Assembly (NCBI GenBank): GCA_009777615.1
Contig: WRLM01000003.1
Span: forward strand, 155,640-219,639
DNA from: Candidatus Methanoplasma cognatum
GTDB taxonomy: Archaea > Thermoplasmatota > Thermoplasmata > Methanomassiliicoccales > Methanomethylophilaceae
Length of the DNA: 64,000 nt
Reading direction: 5' to 3'
Shown: positions 17,297 through 26,395 of the stretch, piece after piece
Position numbering within the stretch: the first letter of the stretch is position 1
How the letters are laid out: every line of letters starts with the position of its first letter
Made by a program: the position numbers and the translations under genes
The notes under the pieces: generated by a model
The model's database searches: none
Told to the model about the DNA's origin: nothing
What the model saw: the letters and a program-made list of their open reading frames with translations, nothing else

Positions 17297-18258
17297 CAAT
17301 TCCTGCTGAATCTCATGAACCCTGAGCAGCCGAACACTTCGATGCCCTTTTGCTCCCACACGTCGCATATTCTGTTTATTCCTAATGAATCGGACGCCAT
17401 GTGACCGGAAATGATCATGTTGATGTTATGTTTCTTTGCTTCTTCCAGATGATTCTCTGGAAAATGCATTCCCACAACCGTCCCTACTCCTGCTGCCGCA
17501 AGCTTCTCGTATATCTCCTTAGGGCCGGATGTCCCGCCGGTCATCTTCGCTATTATCTTTCCGCAGCGGTTCTTCTTACCGCCGGCCATTATCTTGGGCG
17601 GGTCGTTGTATCTTGAGGCCTGTTTGAACTCAGGTTCTTTCATAAGTATGTCGATCACATCCTCCAGATACTTCGGCTGGCTCTTCTCGATAAGATCTTC
17701 CAAATAAAGCTGCACCATGTTGTCAGCCGGCGAATGTATGTTGAACATAAGCATACCCATGAGTCTTGCGGCGTCCACCGACTGGTTGTAATTGGAACCC
17801 ATCACATTCCTTGATACTTCGTCCATTCTCGCCCTTATGAGGCCCTCTGAGATGTTTATCGGAATGCCGACGTCGTGGAACATGTCTGTCTGCATCCACA
17901 TTACCTCCGGGAATGGGGTCTTCGACACGCCCACCGGATGGTGTGCGACGACCGCCGAGACCTTCTGGCCCTTCTCTTTGAGACGGTCTGCCAGCATTAT
18001 CTCCCCTGTCCCGATGTCTATGCCCCACATGAACCTCTCCGCTTCCGCCTCTTTCGCAAGGTCTTCGCCCCACGAGAACCTGGAGTCCGCGTAAGGGTTC
18101 CAGAGTCTTTCCTGGTCGAAAAACTCCTTCTTTTCGTCAGAGAGTTTCTCATATTCCTCTTTGGCATTTTTGAGAGCGAGGTCTATCTCTTCCTTGGGCC
18201 TGGGATCATTTTTGATGCCTGTTTCTATCGCCAGTTTATAGGCGTCGTAGATCTTCAT
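17296..18258 (-). CDS. Nif3/DUF34-like metal-binding protein
   Basis: A 320-residue protein with hallmarks of the Nif3 (DUF34, GTP cyclohydrolase I type 2-like) family: the His-His metal ligand pair in VVAHHPVGV, a middle insertion, and a C-terminal ISGHMASDSLG motif supplying the other His and Asp. The family forms toroidal oligomers with a dinuclear metal centre; its biochemical role is unsettled. The start ATG 18258 (MKIYDAYKL) lies 23 bases from a minus-strand TATA box, implying leaderless transcription of the Nif3-orc1-thiolase operon. About 75 residues before the first metal motif form an extra helical segment not typical of bacterial Nif3. Confidence 0.75.
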   Translation of the reverse strand: MKIYDAYKLAIETGIKNDPRPKEEIDLALKNAKEEYEKLSDEKKEFFDQERLWNPYADSRFSWGEDLAKEAEAERFMWGIDIGTGEIMLADRLKEKGQKVSAVVAHHPVGVSKTPFPEVMWMQTDMFHDVGIPINISEGLIRARMDEVSRNVMGSNYNQSVDAARLMGMLMFNIHSPADNMVQLYLEDLIEKSQPKYLEDVIDILMKEPEFKQASRYNDPPKIMAGGKKNRCGKIIAKMTGGTSGPKEIYEKLAAAGVGTVVGMHFPENHLEEAKKHNINMIISGHMASDSLGINRICDVWEQKGIEVFGCSGFMRFSRN

Positions 18259-18280
18259 ATGTTTAATGATAGAACGCGGG

Positions 18281-18290
18281 TTATAATTAA
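18281..18290 (-). promoter_or_regulatory. TATA box for the Nif3-like/orc1/thiolase operon
   Basis: The minus strand reads ttaattataa 23-32 bases before ATG 18258, the spacing expected of a leaderless archaeal transcript. The remainder of the divergent spacer (to 18542) contains a GC-rich inverted repeat CAGCGG/CCGCTG at 18440-18454 and no recognised gene. Confidence 0.6.
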
Positions 18291-18542
18291 CCTTGCCAAG
18301 CGCGGCATCTTTTGTCTGAGCATATTGCGTGAGGATCATGGGCATATGCCGCTCAGAAGGTTTTTGATGGCGCTTGCCCCGTTTACGATGGCGGTATAGC
18401 CTTCTGCGCCATACTTTTCCGTATTCGTCCTTTGACCCGCAGCGGCCGCCGCTGGTCCGTACGGCGCCGGGAGATATAGGCGATATAGTTAATATCTGTT
18501 CAAAATACGACCTAATAAATACCGCGCCAGGAATCTTCTGTT

Positions 18543-19580
18543 ATGGTCATAACAGCGGAGATGGCATTGAACATGCCCAAAGGTCTTGGCGCCGCATTAT
18601 CCGGCATCGTATCGAAAAGCTCGCTGGAGGGGGCTCCTTATACAGCCGATCTGGATTATGTTCTGCCCGGGGCGAAATCGGCTATAGTGTTCGCCGTTCC
18701 TTTCAGCCAAGAGTTGATAGAACCGTTTCTGAGCAAGAAAGATTTCTCTCTCAGCGGGCATAAGATCGAGAGGACGACATTCGCATTCGGCATCTCCTTC
18801 GAGTTGTCCACAGTTCTCGATTCTTTGGGGCACAGGGCGGTTCCGATCGCATCGAATTTCGCCTTCAGAAAGGATACTCCGAACGGCATCTTCGACCGCA
18901 TCCCGCCAATCTCCCTGAAGCTCCTTGCCGCGGCTTGCGGAGTGGGCAGCATAGGACAGTCCGGACTGCTCCTGACAAAACAGCACGGCGCGGCATTTTC
19001 GCTGGGTGGAGTGGTCACCGACATCGAACTGGAACCGACGGAGTCCCTCCCCGAAAGCGAAAATTATTGCGACGGGTGTCTTCTCTGTAAAAGGTCATGC
19101 GTGGCGGACTTCATTCTTCCTGGTAAACGTACGATGACGATCGGCGGAAAGGAGATGAGGGTCGGCAACTGCAGACTCGCCTCGCGCTGCGCTTATCCCT
19201 GCGGAGGGATAACGGGATTGGACGGAAGCGGAAAATGGTCCACATGGTCACCGGGAAGATTCCCTCTCCCGGATGACGATGAAGAATACAGAACGATATC
19301 AAAAAGATACATCGAACGGTACCTGCAAAGAAAAAGGACCGGCCCCGTATCATACAACCCGCTGCTTGCCGGCACATACGAAATGCAGTATACCTGCTCC
19401 AACTGCCAGTTCGTATGCCATCCTGACAAAGACGTGAGGAAAAAAAGGCATGATCTGCTGATCAACAGCGGCGTCGTGATAGAGGATGAGGACGGGACCA
19501 AACATGCCGTCTCCCCTGATGAAGCTGAAGAATTCCTCAGCAGAATGCCGGAGGACAGAAGAAGACTATTCTCCGAGTGA
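18543..19580 (+). CDS. QueG-like iron-sulfur protein
   Basis: A 345-residue protein of the epoxyqueuosine reductase/reductive dehalogenase-like group. The N-terminal half resembles the cobalamin-binding part of QueG (SIGQSGLLLTKQHGAAF). C176, C179, C182 and C186 in CDGCLLCKRSC form a ferredoxin-like cluster site, and C285, C288 and C292 in CSNCQFVCH the second site. It is shorter than, and diverged from, authentic QueG, and the first cysteine set is not followed by the canonical proline. No queuosine or archaeosine gene is adjacent, so another B12-dependent reduction is equally possible. Confidence 0.68.
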   Translation: MVITAEMALNMPKGLGAALSGIVSKSSLEGAPYTADLDYVLPGAKSAIVFAVPFSQELIEPFLSKKDFSLSGHKIERTTFAFGISFELSTVLDSLGHRAVPIASNFAFRKDTPNGIFDRIPPISLKLLAAACGVGSIGQSGLLLTKQHGAAFSLGGVVTDIELEPTESLPESENYCDGCLLCKRSCVADFILPGKRTMTIGGKEMRVGNCRLASRCAYPCGGITGLDGSGKWSTWSPGRFPLPDDDEEYRTISKRYIERYLQRKRTGPVSYNPLLAGTYEMQYTCSNCQFVCHPDKDVRKKRHDLLINSGVVIEDEDGTKHAVSPDEAEEFLSRMPEDRRRLFSE

Positions 19581-19582
19581 AA

Positions 19583-19616
19583 AACACATGAACGGTGCTG
19601 GCACCCCTTATGTGTT
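19583..19616 (+). other. Nested stem-loop after the QueG-like gene
   Basis: The outer stem AACACAT/ATGTGTT (19583-19589 with 19610-19616) encloses an inner stem GGTGC/GCACC (19594-19605). There is no T-run after it, so it may be a transcript-end or processing structure rather than an intrinsic terminator. Confidence 0.4.
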
Positions 19617-19682
19617 AAGGCTGGAGCCGCACTGTAAGCTGAAAACTTTTATCAGTTACATATGCCATAGTGAACCATTCCC

Positions 19683-20642
19683 ATGAATGAGATTTGGACC
19701 GAGAAATACAGGCCGAAGGATCTTGACGAAGTTATAGGCCAGAGGCACGTGACCGAGAGACTGAAAGCATATGTGTCATCGGGCAATACTCCCCATCTTC
19801 TGCTTGCCGGCCCCGCCGGTACCGGGAAGACCACCTGCGCCCTCGCTTTGGCAAGGGGGCTGTTCGGCGGAGAATGGAAGGGGAATTTCATAGAACTGAA
19901 CGCGTCTGACGAAAGAGGCATAGACGTCGTCAGAGGAAAGATCAAAGAGTTCGCCAGGACCGCGCCTTTGGGAAAGGCCGATTTCAAGATCATATTCATG
20001 GATGAGGCCGACGCCCTTACGAATGACGCGCAGGCGGCGTTGAGGCGTACGATGGAAAAGTACTCCAAGGTCTGCCGTTTCGTTCTGTCATGCAACTATT
20101 CATCCAAGATCATCGACCCGATCCAGTCGAGATGCGCAGTGTTCAGATTCAGCCCTCTTTCCAAAGAGGATATCGAGGACTACCTCAAAAGGATCATTGA
20201 AAAAGAGAACGTTAAGATCGATGATGACGCGCTGGAGGGACTCGTCCACGTCGCCAGAGGGGATATGAGGCGCGCGGTGAATTCCCTGCAGGTGGCCGCG
20301 TCGCTCGGTAAACAGATAACAATGGATGTGATCTTCCAGACTACCGGTCTTGCCAAACCTGAGGAAATAAAGAAGATGCTTGAGGCCGCACTTGGAGGGA
20401 GTTTCACCGGTGCGAGGGATATGCTCGACGATATCATGATCACATACGGTCTGTCCGGGCAGGACATAATACGGCAGATACATTCCTCATTCTTCAGCCT
20501 CAGCATAACCGATTCCGAAAAGGTTAAGCTGATGGATAAAACGGGAGAGATCGAATTCAGGATAGTGGAAGGGAGCAACGAAAGGATACAGCTCGAAGCA
20601 CTGCTGGCATATCTCGTGATGGTGGGCGGGAGCAAAAGATAA
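19683..20642 (+). CDS. rfcS: Replication factor C small subunit
   Basis: A 319-residue AAA+ clamp-loader subunit that loads PCNA at primer-template junctions. RFC boxes are clear: WTEKYRPKDLDEVIG (box II), GPAGTGKTTCALALA (Walker A), LNASDERGIDVVR, IFMDEADALTNDAQ (Walker B), the arginine-finger SRC motif in PIQSRCAVFRF, and a helical C-terminal collar domain. The start ATG 19683 lies about 30 bases after a TATA-like cttttatc (19646-19653), fitting a leaderless message. The large RfcL subunit is not in the window. A nitroreductase-like gene follows after 13 bases. Confidence 0.96.
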   Translation: MNEIWTEKYRPKDLDEVIGQRHVTERLKAYVSSGNTPHLLLAGPAGTGKTTCALALARGLFGGEWKGNFIELNASDERGIDVVRGKIKEFARTAPLGKADFKIIFMDEADALTNDAQAALRRTMEKYSKVCRFVLSCNYSSKIIDPIQSRCAVFRFSPLSKEDIEDYLKRIIEKENVKIDDDALEGLVHVARGDMRRAVNSLQVAASLGKQITMDVIFQTTGLAKPEEIKKMLEAALGGSFTGARDMLDDIMITYGLSGQDIIRQIHSSFFSLSITDSEKVKLMDKTGEIEFRIVEGSNERIQLEALLAYLVMVGGSKR

Positions 20643-20655
20643 GGGGGGTTTTCAG

Positions 20656-21372
20656 GTGGAGAGAAAGGATCTTTACGACGCGGTATGGAAAAGAAGGTCG
20701 GTTAGAAAATATCTTGACAGGCACATAGAGGGAGATAAGATCGAGATCCTCAGAGAGTCCGTACGCTCTCTCAACGAGGCCTCCGGGCTGACAATAGAAT
20801 TTGTGGAAGACAGCGATTCCTTCCACTCGATCAAGACCTTCAGGTTCAAGAATGTCCGTTCTGTGATCGTGCTCAAAGGGAAAGCGAATGATCCGGACCT
20901 GTACGAAAAATGCGGATATTACGGGGAACATATAGTGCTGGAGGCAACGTCTCTCGGACTCGGCACCTGCTGGGTTGCCTTGACCTTTAACAAGAAAAGC
21001 GAATCGTTGAACATAAAAGGCGATGAGGAAATGGTATGCGTGATATCTGTAGGCTACGGCGCGGAAGCTATGGCCGAGCCGACATCTGTGCCGGACACAC
21101 CGCACCGCAAGACAAAGAGCGTGTCCGATTTCCTTAACGGCAACACCAATGTTCCGGATTGGGTGACCGCGGGCGTTAAAGCGGCACAATTCGCGCCCAC
21201 TGCGATGAACCGTCAGAGGACCAGATTCCATTTTGTCGATGGAACGCTTTCCGCAGAGACCCCCGGAGGCAGACTGAACATGGTCGACTTTGGTATAACC
21301 AAGTTCCACTTTGAGCTGGCAGCCGACGGAAATTTCGAACTGGGTTCCCCCTGCACATTCGGGAAGAACTGA
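20656..21372 (+). CDS. Nitroreductase-fold FMN protein
   Basis: A 238-residue protein of the nitroreductase fold, probably the divergent TM1586-like branch. RRSVRKY at the N-terminus is the FMN-phosphate-binding signature; GEHIVLEATSLGLGTCWV is the conserved core helix and turn; AAQFAPTAMNRQ in the second half mirrors the FMN-contacting segment of the other lobe, as expected for a fused pseudo-dimer. The start is GTG 20656, preceded by a GGGGGG stretch, 13 bases after rfcS. Substrate unknown; oxidoreduction with NAD(P)H is presumed from the fold. Confidence 0.75.
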   Translation: MERKDLYDAVWKRRSVRKYLDRHIEGDKIEILRESVRSLNEASGLTIEFVEDSDSFHSIKTFRFKNVRSVIVLKGKANDPDLYEKCGYYGEHIVLEATSLGLGTCWVALTFNKKSESLNIKGDEEMVCVISVGYGAEAMAEPTSVPDTPHRKTKSVSDFLNGNTNVPDWVTAGVKAAQFAPTAMNRQRTRFHFVDGTLSAETPGGRLNMVDFGITKFHFELAADGNFELGSPCTFGKN

Positions 21373-22608
21373 TCAATATCTGTTGTCGAATATGCGATTG
21401 GTCTTCTTCTCGCTCCTCGGAAGATCCCCTATGTTGACCGCTTTTGGTATGACCATAACGCCTATGGTCTCCTTGAGCCGTTTGGCGGTCTCTTTCTCTA
21501 GCGCCGGCCTCTTTTCCTCAGGAAGCTTTGTTTCGAAGAACACAGTGATTATGTCCTTTCCCTCCAAATGATCGATCATCACTTGGTATTCGCTTTCGAC
21601 ATCCTCCATCTTGCTCAGCACGCCATCGAACTGGGCGGGGAATATGTTGGTCCCTTTCACCTTGACCATGTCGTCCGTCCTTCCTGTTATGATATCGATC
21701 CGCGGATACCTGGATCCGCAGGGACAGTCCCCTGTCATTATCCTTGTAAGGTCATGGGTCCTGTATCTTATCAGGGGCGCCCCCTCCTTAAGAAGGGTGG
21801 TGATCACCAGTTCCCCCACCTGGCCGTCCGGAAGCACCTTACCCGTCTTCGGATCTATTGTTTCAAAATAGAGATAGTCATCCCACATGTGTATCCCGTT
21901 ATCGTAACTGCAACTTATGCCGATGCCCGGCCCGTATATCTCCGTCAGGCCGTATATATCGTACAACTCAACGCCGAGATCGTCCGCTATCCTCTTCCTC
22001 ATCTTATCTCCCCAGCGTTCCGACCCTATCACTCCCTTTCTGAGGCTTATCTTGTCTTTTATGCCGCGCTTTTTGATCTCTTCCGACAGAAGCAGGGCAT
22101 ACGATGACGTTGATCCCAGGACCGTGCTGTGAAGGTCCGTCATCATCTTGATCTGTTTTTCCGTGTTCCCGGGCCCCATGGGGATCACCATCGCGCCGAG
22201 CTTCTCCGCGCCGTACTGGAACCCTATTCCAGCCGTCCATAACCCATATCCCGGAGTCACCTGTACAATGTCCTCGGAATTCAACCCCGCCATCCTGTAG
22301 CAGCGTTCGAACATAGTTCCCCAATCTTCGACATCCTTCTTTGTGTATGGTATTATGACCGGGACGCCCGTCGTCCCCGATGATGAATGTATCCTCACGA
22401 TCTCTTTTTCTGGCACGGCGCTGAGCCCGAGAGGGTACGCGTCGCGAAGCTCTTCTTTTTCAGTAAACGGGAGTTTCTCAAAATCCTCCTGCGTATTCAC
22501 CTTTGAAAGGTCTATCTTTTTGAATTTCTTTCCGTAGAAAGGACTTTTCTCCTTTATCGTTGATAACATGTTCGTTATCTTTTCCATTTGGTAATCGTTC
22601 ATTTTCAT
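21373..22608 (-). CDS. paaK: Phenylacetate-CoA ligase family enzyme
   Basis: A 411-residue AMP-forming ligase of the PaaK family, which activates aryl acids such as phenylacetate to CoA thioesters. The ATP-binding loop is SSSGTTGVPV, with YGLTEIYGPG the A5-like motif and DLTRIMTGDCPCGSRYPRI the aryl-ligase Cys-containing block before the mobile C-terminal domain. In archaea these enzymes commonly scavenge aryl acids for aromatic amino acid synthesis together with indolepyruvate oxidoreductase; no iorAB lies nearby. The start ATG 22608 follows AGAGG by 8 bases. The stop abuts the convergent nitroreductase gene. Confidence 0.9.
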   Translation of the reverse strand: MKMNDYQMEKITNMLSTIKEKSPFYGKKFKKIDLSKVNTQEDFEKLPFTEKEELRDAYPLGLSAVPEKEIVRIHSSSGTTGVPVIIPYTKKDVEDWGTMFERCYRMAGLNSEDIVQVTPGYGLWTAGIGFQYGAEKLGAMVIPMGPGNTEKQIKMMTDLHSTVLGSTSSYALLLSEEIKKRGIKDKISLRKGVIGSERWGDKMRKRIADDLGVELYDIYGLTEIYGPGIGISCSYDNGIHMWDDYLYFETIDPKTGKVLPDGQVGELVITTLLKEGAPLIRYRTHDLTRIMTGDCPCGSRYPRIDIITGRTDDMVKVKGTNIFPAQFDGVLSKMEDVESEYQVMIDHLEGKDIITVFFETKLPEEKRPALEKETAKRLKETIGVMVIPKAVNIGDLPRSEKKTNRIFDNRY

Positions 22609-22727
22609 GGGGATGCCTCTTGTGTGAATATACAAATCAATTCAAATATAACCACTTTGCGGCATTAATGTACAATAATATACAGTTAAAACTTCCTTTC
22701 TAGCGTAAAAACACGCCCGCACCATGC

Positions 22728-23456
22728 TCAATGCTGCAGGTCCTTCAGAATATCCTTTGCCTCTTCGCTGCCTCTCGCAGCCGCTTTTTTGAACCATTTC
22801 ATGGCGTTGTTCTCGCTCTTCACCATTCCTTCCCCACTTAAAGACATCTTTCCGAGCTGCAGCATGGCATCCGGGCTCCCCTCCTCCGCGGCCTTTGCCA
22901 ATATCTTTGCCGCCTTGTTCGGGTCCTTCTGTACCCCCCTTCCCTCAAAGATCATCATGCCCAGCCTGAACCTTGCCTTAGGGTGTCCTACCTCCGCACA
23001 TTCAGCATATATCTTTAAGGCCTCTTTCTCATCGGCTGGTATCCCTCTGCCCTCTTCTTTCATCACGCCTATCCTGTAATGAGCCGCGAGATTGCCGTTC
23101 TCGGCGGCCTTTGAATACCACGTCAGCGCCTCATTCCAGTCTTGTTCCGTTCCGAGGCCTTCGGAATACATGTGTGCGAGGTTGAACTGCGCCCTCACGT
23201 ATCCCTGTTCGGCGGAGCATTTGTACAGCTTGAACGCTTTATCGGTGTCCTGGTAGGCACCATACCCGTGCGCGAGCATGTATCCAAAGTTGCATTGCCC
23301 TTCCGGATCTCCCTGCCTCGCGGACAGCCTGAACCACATGAGGGCTTTCTCCATATCCTTTTGGACGCCGCTCCCGTCAAAGTAAATGTATCCCATCGCA
23401 TTCTGCGCATGGGGATCGCCGCCGGACGCGGCATCCAGGACCTCTTTGAAACCCAA
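22728..23456 (-). CDS. Sel1-repeat protein A
   Basis: A 242-residue protein built almost wholly of about six 36-residue Sel1-like repeats, an alpha-alpha scaffold that mediates protein-protein interaction. Typical cores are AQNAMGYIYFDGSGVQKD and AKARFRLG-like helices. There is no signal peptide or transmembrane segment, so it is probably cytoplasmic. The start is TTG 23456, judged real because the near-perfect Shine-Dalgarno GAGGTGATC, which overlaps the stop of the upstream Sel1 gene, stands 4 bases before it. It is the third gene of a three-gene Sel1 operon reading from 26038 down. Confidence 0.85.
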   Translation of the reverse strand: MGFKEVLDAASGGDPHAQNAMGYIYFDGSGVQKDMEKALMWFRLSARQGDPEGQCNFGYMLAHGYGAYQDTDKAFKLYKCSAEQGYVRAQFNLAHMYSEGLGTEQDWNEALTWYSKAAENGNLAAHYRIGVMKEEGRGIPADEKEALKIYAECAEVGHPKARFRLGMMIFEGRGVQKDPNKAAKILAKAAEEGSPDAMLQLGKMSLSGEGMVKSENNAMKWFKKAAARGSEEAKDILKDLQH

Positions 23457-23460
23457 AAGA

Positions 23461-24558
23461 TCACCTCACGATCACGGCCGAGTTCCTGACGTGTATCTCG
23501 GGATGCTCCATGTGCAGGCTGAGCCTGTAGTATGCTGTCAGATAACCGTTCGCGGCTGCCATCGTATAGTATCTTATCGCCTCGTCCAGGCTTTTCTTCA
23601 GGCCCATCCCTTCTTCATAAAAAGTGCCGATGGTGAACTGAGCATCTTCGGAGCCCGCGACCGAAGCCTTCATCATCAGCTCCAGGGCTTTCCTGTCGTT
23701 TCTTTTGACATGGATCCCGGCATGGTACATCATTGCCAGAGTGAACATCGAAAGAGGATCCCCCAATTCCGCCGATATCGTGTAGTTCTTGAACGCATTC
23801 TCTTCGTTTCCTATCTCGAAGAAATAATCAGCGGCGTTGAGCGCCTGTTCCCTGGCAAGCTTCTCTTTCTCGACGTCGGCGTTCATCAGGATGGATTCTC
23901 TCTCCTCCAGAGAATCATGCTTCCCTCCAGCGAGTGCGGAAAGGACGTACTGCCAGCACATGAGACATTTCTCGTGCCCCATGTCCGCCCCCATCTTATA
24001 CCACCTGCCCGCTTCGAAAAGATCGAATTCGACGTTGAACAGACCGTATTCGAAGTTCCGGCCTATCCAATAGAACAATTCCCCATTGCCTTTCAGTCCC
24101 GCCCTCGCATACCACTGCTCTTGCTCCGATATGTCCTGCCGGGTGCCGATCCCTCTCCCGTACATGTATCCGGTCATGAACAGCGCCATCGGATCCCCTT
24201 GGATCGCGGCGGAGTGCATCCACTTTAACGCCGACACCTCGTCCCTCTTTATGTGGATCCCTTTCAGATATGTGAACCCTAACTCGACCTTTGCCTCTGG
24301 AACCCCGGCTTCGGCCGCGGCTTTGAGGTGGAAAACGAACATCGCGCCGTCCTTATTGGCTATCGTTCCGTCCCGGAATATCTTTGCCAGCTCCCATTTG
24401 GCCCTCGAACATCCCGCTTCCGATGATTTGGTGTACCATTTCATCGCAAGTTCCGGATCCGGGTCTATGTTCTTCCCGTGGTGGTACATATAGGCAAGAC
24501 CCAGCCTTGCGTAGGGGTTCCCCGTCTCAGCATCCTGGAATATCGTTCTCTTTGCCAT
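23461..24558 (-). CDS. Sel1-repeat protein B
   Basis: A 365-residue Sel1-repeat protein. About four clear repeats precede a less regular central part (residues about 190-250, with CLMCWQYVLSALAGG and a charged helix) and further repeats follow to the C-terminus. No catalytic domain is visible. The start ATG 24558 has a GGAGGT Shine-Dalgarno at 7 bases, and the gene is separated from Sel1 protein C by 13 bases. The irregular centre could be a specific binding insert. Function unknown; adaptor or scaffold role inferred from the repeat type. Confidence 0.85.
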   Translation of the reverse strand: MAKRTIFQDAETGNPYARLGLAYMYHHGKNIDPDPELAMKWYTKSSEAGCSRAKWELAKIFRDGTIANKDGAMFVFHLKAAAEAGVPEAKVELGFTYLKGIHIKRDEVSALKWMHSAAIQGDPMALFMTGYMYGRGIGTRQDISEQEQWYARAGLKGNGELFYWIGRNFEYGLFNVEFDLFEAGRWYKMGADMGHEKCLMCWQYVLSALAGGKHDSLEERESILMNADVEKEKLAREQALNAADYFFEIGNEENAFKNYTISAELGDPLSMFTLAMMYHAGIHVKRNDRKALELMMKASVAGSEDAQFTIGTFYEEGMGLKKSLDEAIRYYTMAAANGYLTAYYRLSLHMEHPEIHVRNSAVIVR

Positions 24559-24571
24559 GCCGTACCTCCTT

Positions 24572-26038
24572 TCAGCGTATCCTCTCCGCTTTTATCTTTC
24601 CGAGAAGCGTTTTTGCGTCGAGATCTCCCTGCTTAGCCGCCATAGACAGATATTTTTTTGCGCGAGGTATGTTCTTTTTCACGTGCTTGCCTTCCATATA
24701 CAGTTTCCCAAGATAATACTGCCCTTCGGCGTATCCCGAATCGGCGGATTCATTGAGAAGTCTCATTCCTTCTTCGATGTCCTCCGCGACCCCGGAACCT
24801 GTGACATATATCATACCCAGGAAGGCTTTTGCTCCCGGATGCCCCTGCTCGGCCGCCTGTCCGAGCCATAACACAGCATCCTTTTCGCTCCTCTCCACTC
24901 CTCTTCCTTCGTAGTAGTAGCATCCCAGATAATACTGCGAGTTGGCCTCCCCCATCTCCGCCGCGTCCGTGAAATACTTTACGGCCATTTTGTCATCTTT
25001 TTTGTAATAGCTTCCTGTACCGTACATGCAGGCGAGCGCATACTGAGCGTATCCGTTGCAGGATGCGGCGGCCTTCTCGAACCATTTGGCCGCTTTTTCC
25101 AGATCCTGTTCTAGCACCTCTCCTTCAAATCTCATGTTCGCATAGTCGACCATTGCCTGCTGGAATCCCTGTTCGCAGGATGCTTCGAGATTCATTATCG
25201 CCTTGGCCTCGTTCCTTTTGACCCCTTTGCCGTAAGCGTACATCATGCCAAGCTGATACTGCGCCTCGCTGTGCCCGGATGCGGCGGCCTTCTCCATATA
25301 CGCCGCGGACTTGGCGTCGCTGTGATATGATGTCTTCGGGACCATGTGTATGAATGCCAAGGCATACTGTGCATCGGCGTTGCCTGCGTCGGCCGCCTGC
25401 TGATACCACCTCACCGCTTCCTTCATATCCGTGTCCGAATAGCAGAGGCCGGCCTCATACATCTCTCCGATATGGTACATTGCCTCGGAGCTGCCGTTCT
25501 CTGCCGCCTTACTCAGCCAATACACCGCCTTTTCCTTATCCTTACCGACACCTTTGCCCATTAGATACATGAAACCGATCGTACACTGCGCGTGGACGTC
25601 ATCCTCCTCGGCGCATACGGTGTACCATCTGACGGCTGCCCTGTGGCTTTTCTTGACGGGGGGCCTTCCTTCTGTGTACATCTCGAACAGCTCCCTGCAG
25701 GCATCGGTGTCCCTCTGTTCACCCCTGAGTTTAAGATCAAAGAGTGTGTCTGCGTCTTCCGCGCCGGCGCTTCTTCCGATCTCATCCATAGTCAGAGCGG
25801 CGTCCTCCCAGCCCGAAGCGGCGGACAGCGTCAGAAGCTCTTTTGCCGTGATCTCGTCCCTGATGACGGACGTTCCGGTGCGGAGGAACAGGGCATAAAG
25901 ATACCGGGCTTCGCCGCTGCCCTCTGCGGATAACTTTTCCAGCATCTCCGCCGCCTTGTTCGGATCGTAATTCGGCGACGCGCAATCCATATGGGAACGC
26001 GCTTCCGAACAAGTGCTGTCATACCTCAACGTGGGCAT
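24572..26038 (-). CDS. Sel1-repeat protein C
   Basis: A 488-residue solenoid with about twelve Sel1-like repeats (core pattern A-x2-LG-x-MY-x2-G-x-GV-x-KD-x2-KA-x3-W). The first ~20 residues are non-repetitive and contain two cysteines. ATG 26038 is preceded by GGAGG at 4 bases and begins the Sel1 operon. The repeats are similar to one another, making this a hotspot for repeat gain and loss. It has no membrane segment and no enzyme domain. It probably assembles partner proteins. Confidence 0.86.
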   Translation of the reverse strand: MPTLRYDSTCSEARSHMDCASPNYDPNKAAEMLEKLSAEGSGEARYLYALFLRTGTSVIRDEITAKELLTLSAASGWEDAALTMDEIGRSAGAEDADTLFDLKLRGEQRDTDACRELFEMYTEGRPPVKKSHRAAVRWYTVCAEEDDVHAQCTIGFMYLMGKGVGKDKEKAVYWLSKAAENGSSEAMYHIGEMYEAGLCYSDTDMKEAVRWYQQAADAGNADAQYALAFIHMVPKTSYHSDAKSAAYMEKAAASGHSEAQYQLGMMYAYGKGVKRNEAKAIMNLEASCEQGFQQAMVDYANMRFEGEVLEQDLEKAAKWFEKAAASCNGYAQYALACMYGTGSYYKKDDKMAVKYFTDAAEMGEANSQYYLGCYYYEGRGVERSEKDAVLWLGQAAEQGHPGAKAFLGMIYVTGSGVAEDIEEGMRLLNESADSGYAEGQYYLGKLYMEGKHVKKNIPRAKKYLSMAAKQGDLDAKTLLGKIKAERIR

Positions 26039-26395
26039 AAGTCCTCCATATACCGAACAAGTTTATCATTTTAGCTACACTCGGATCCTTCTCCTCACCA
26101 TCGATGCCCTTGAGGAAGAACGATACATACGAAATATCTCGCACTGACCAGAACGTTCCAACACAGAGGGTTGTTAACACAAGAGAGATCATAACAGAGT
26201 AACGAATTTTCGTTTCCTCCGTGCACGGAAAGCGACGTATAGGAAACATCGGACAGCTCAAACAATACAGATATTTGCCGCTGCCCGTGCTTTGATGAAA
26301 ACATATTTCTGACGTAAACCGTCACCTTTGCAACGATTCCTGACAGGGACCGAAAAAGCATAAGAATTATAACCGTCCTAACTCATTGCGCATCT
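26039..26395. promoter_or_regulatory. Divergent promoter region between Sel1 genes
   Basis: This 357-base spacer separates the minus-strand Sel1 operon from the plus-strand Sel1 gene. A plus-strand TATA box aattataa at 26365-26372 stands 24-31 bases before ATG 26396, so that message is leaderless. Minus-strand promoter elements lie near 26050-26080 (taaaatgataaac). A long minus-strand open frame across it (26019-26261) lacks coding character and was rejected. No RNA gene was recognised. Confidence 0.5.

Noticed and set aside
18259..18542. Replication origin next to orc1
   Set aside because: Only one GC-rich inverted repeat and no repeated origin-recognition-box-like motifs or AT-rich unwinding element were seen; mentioned only as a question.
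26019..26261. 80-codon minus-strand frame in the divergent Sel1 promoter region
   Set aside because: Overlaps the Sel1 protein C start and its Shine-Dalgarno, has no start signal and no protein-like composition.
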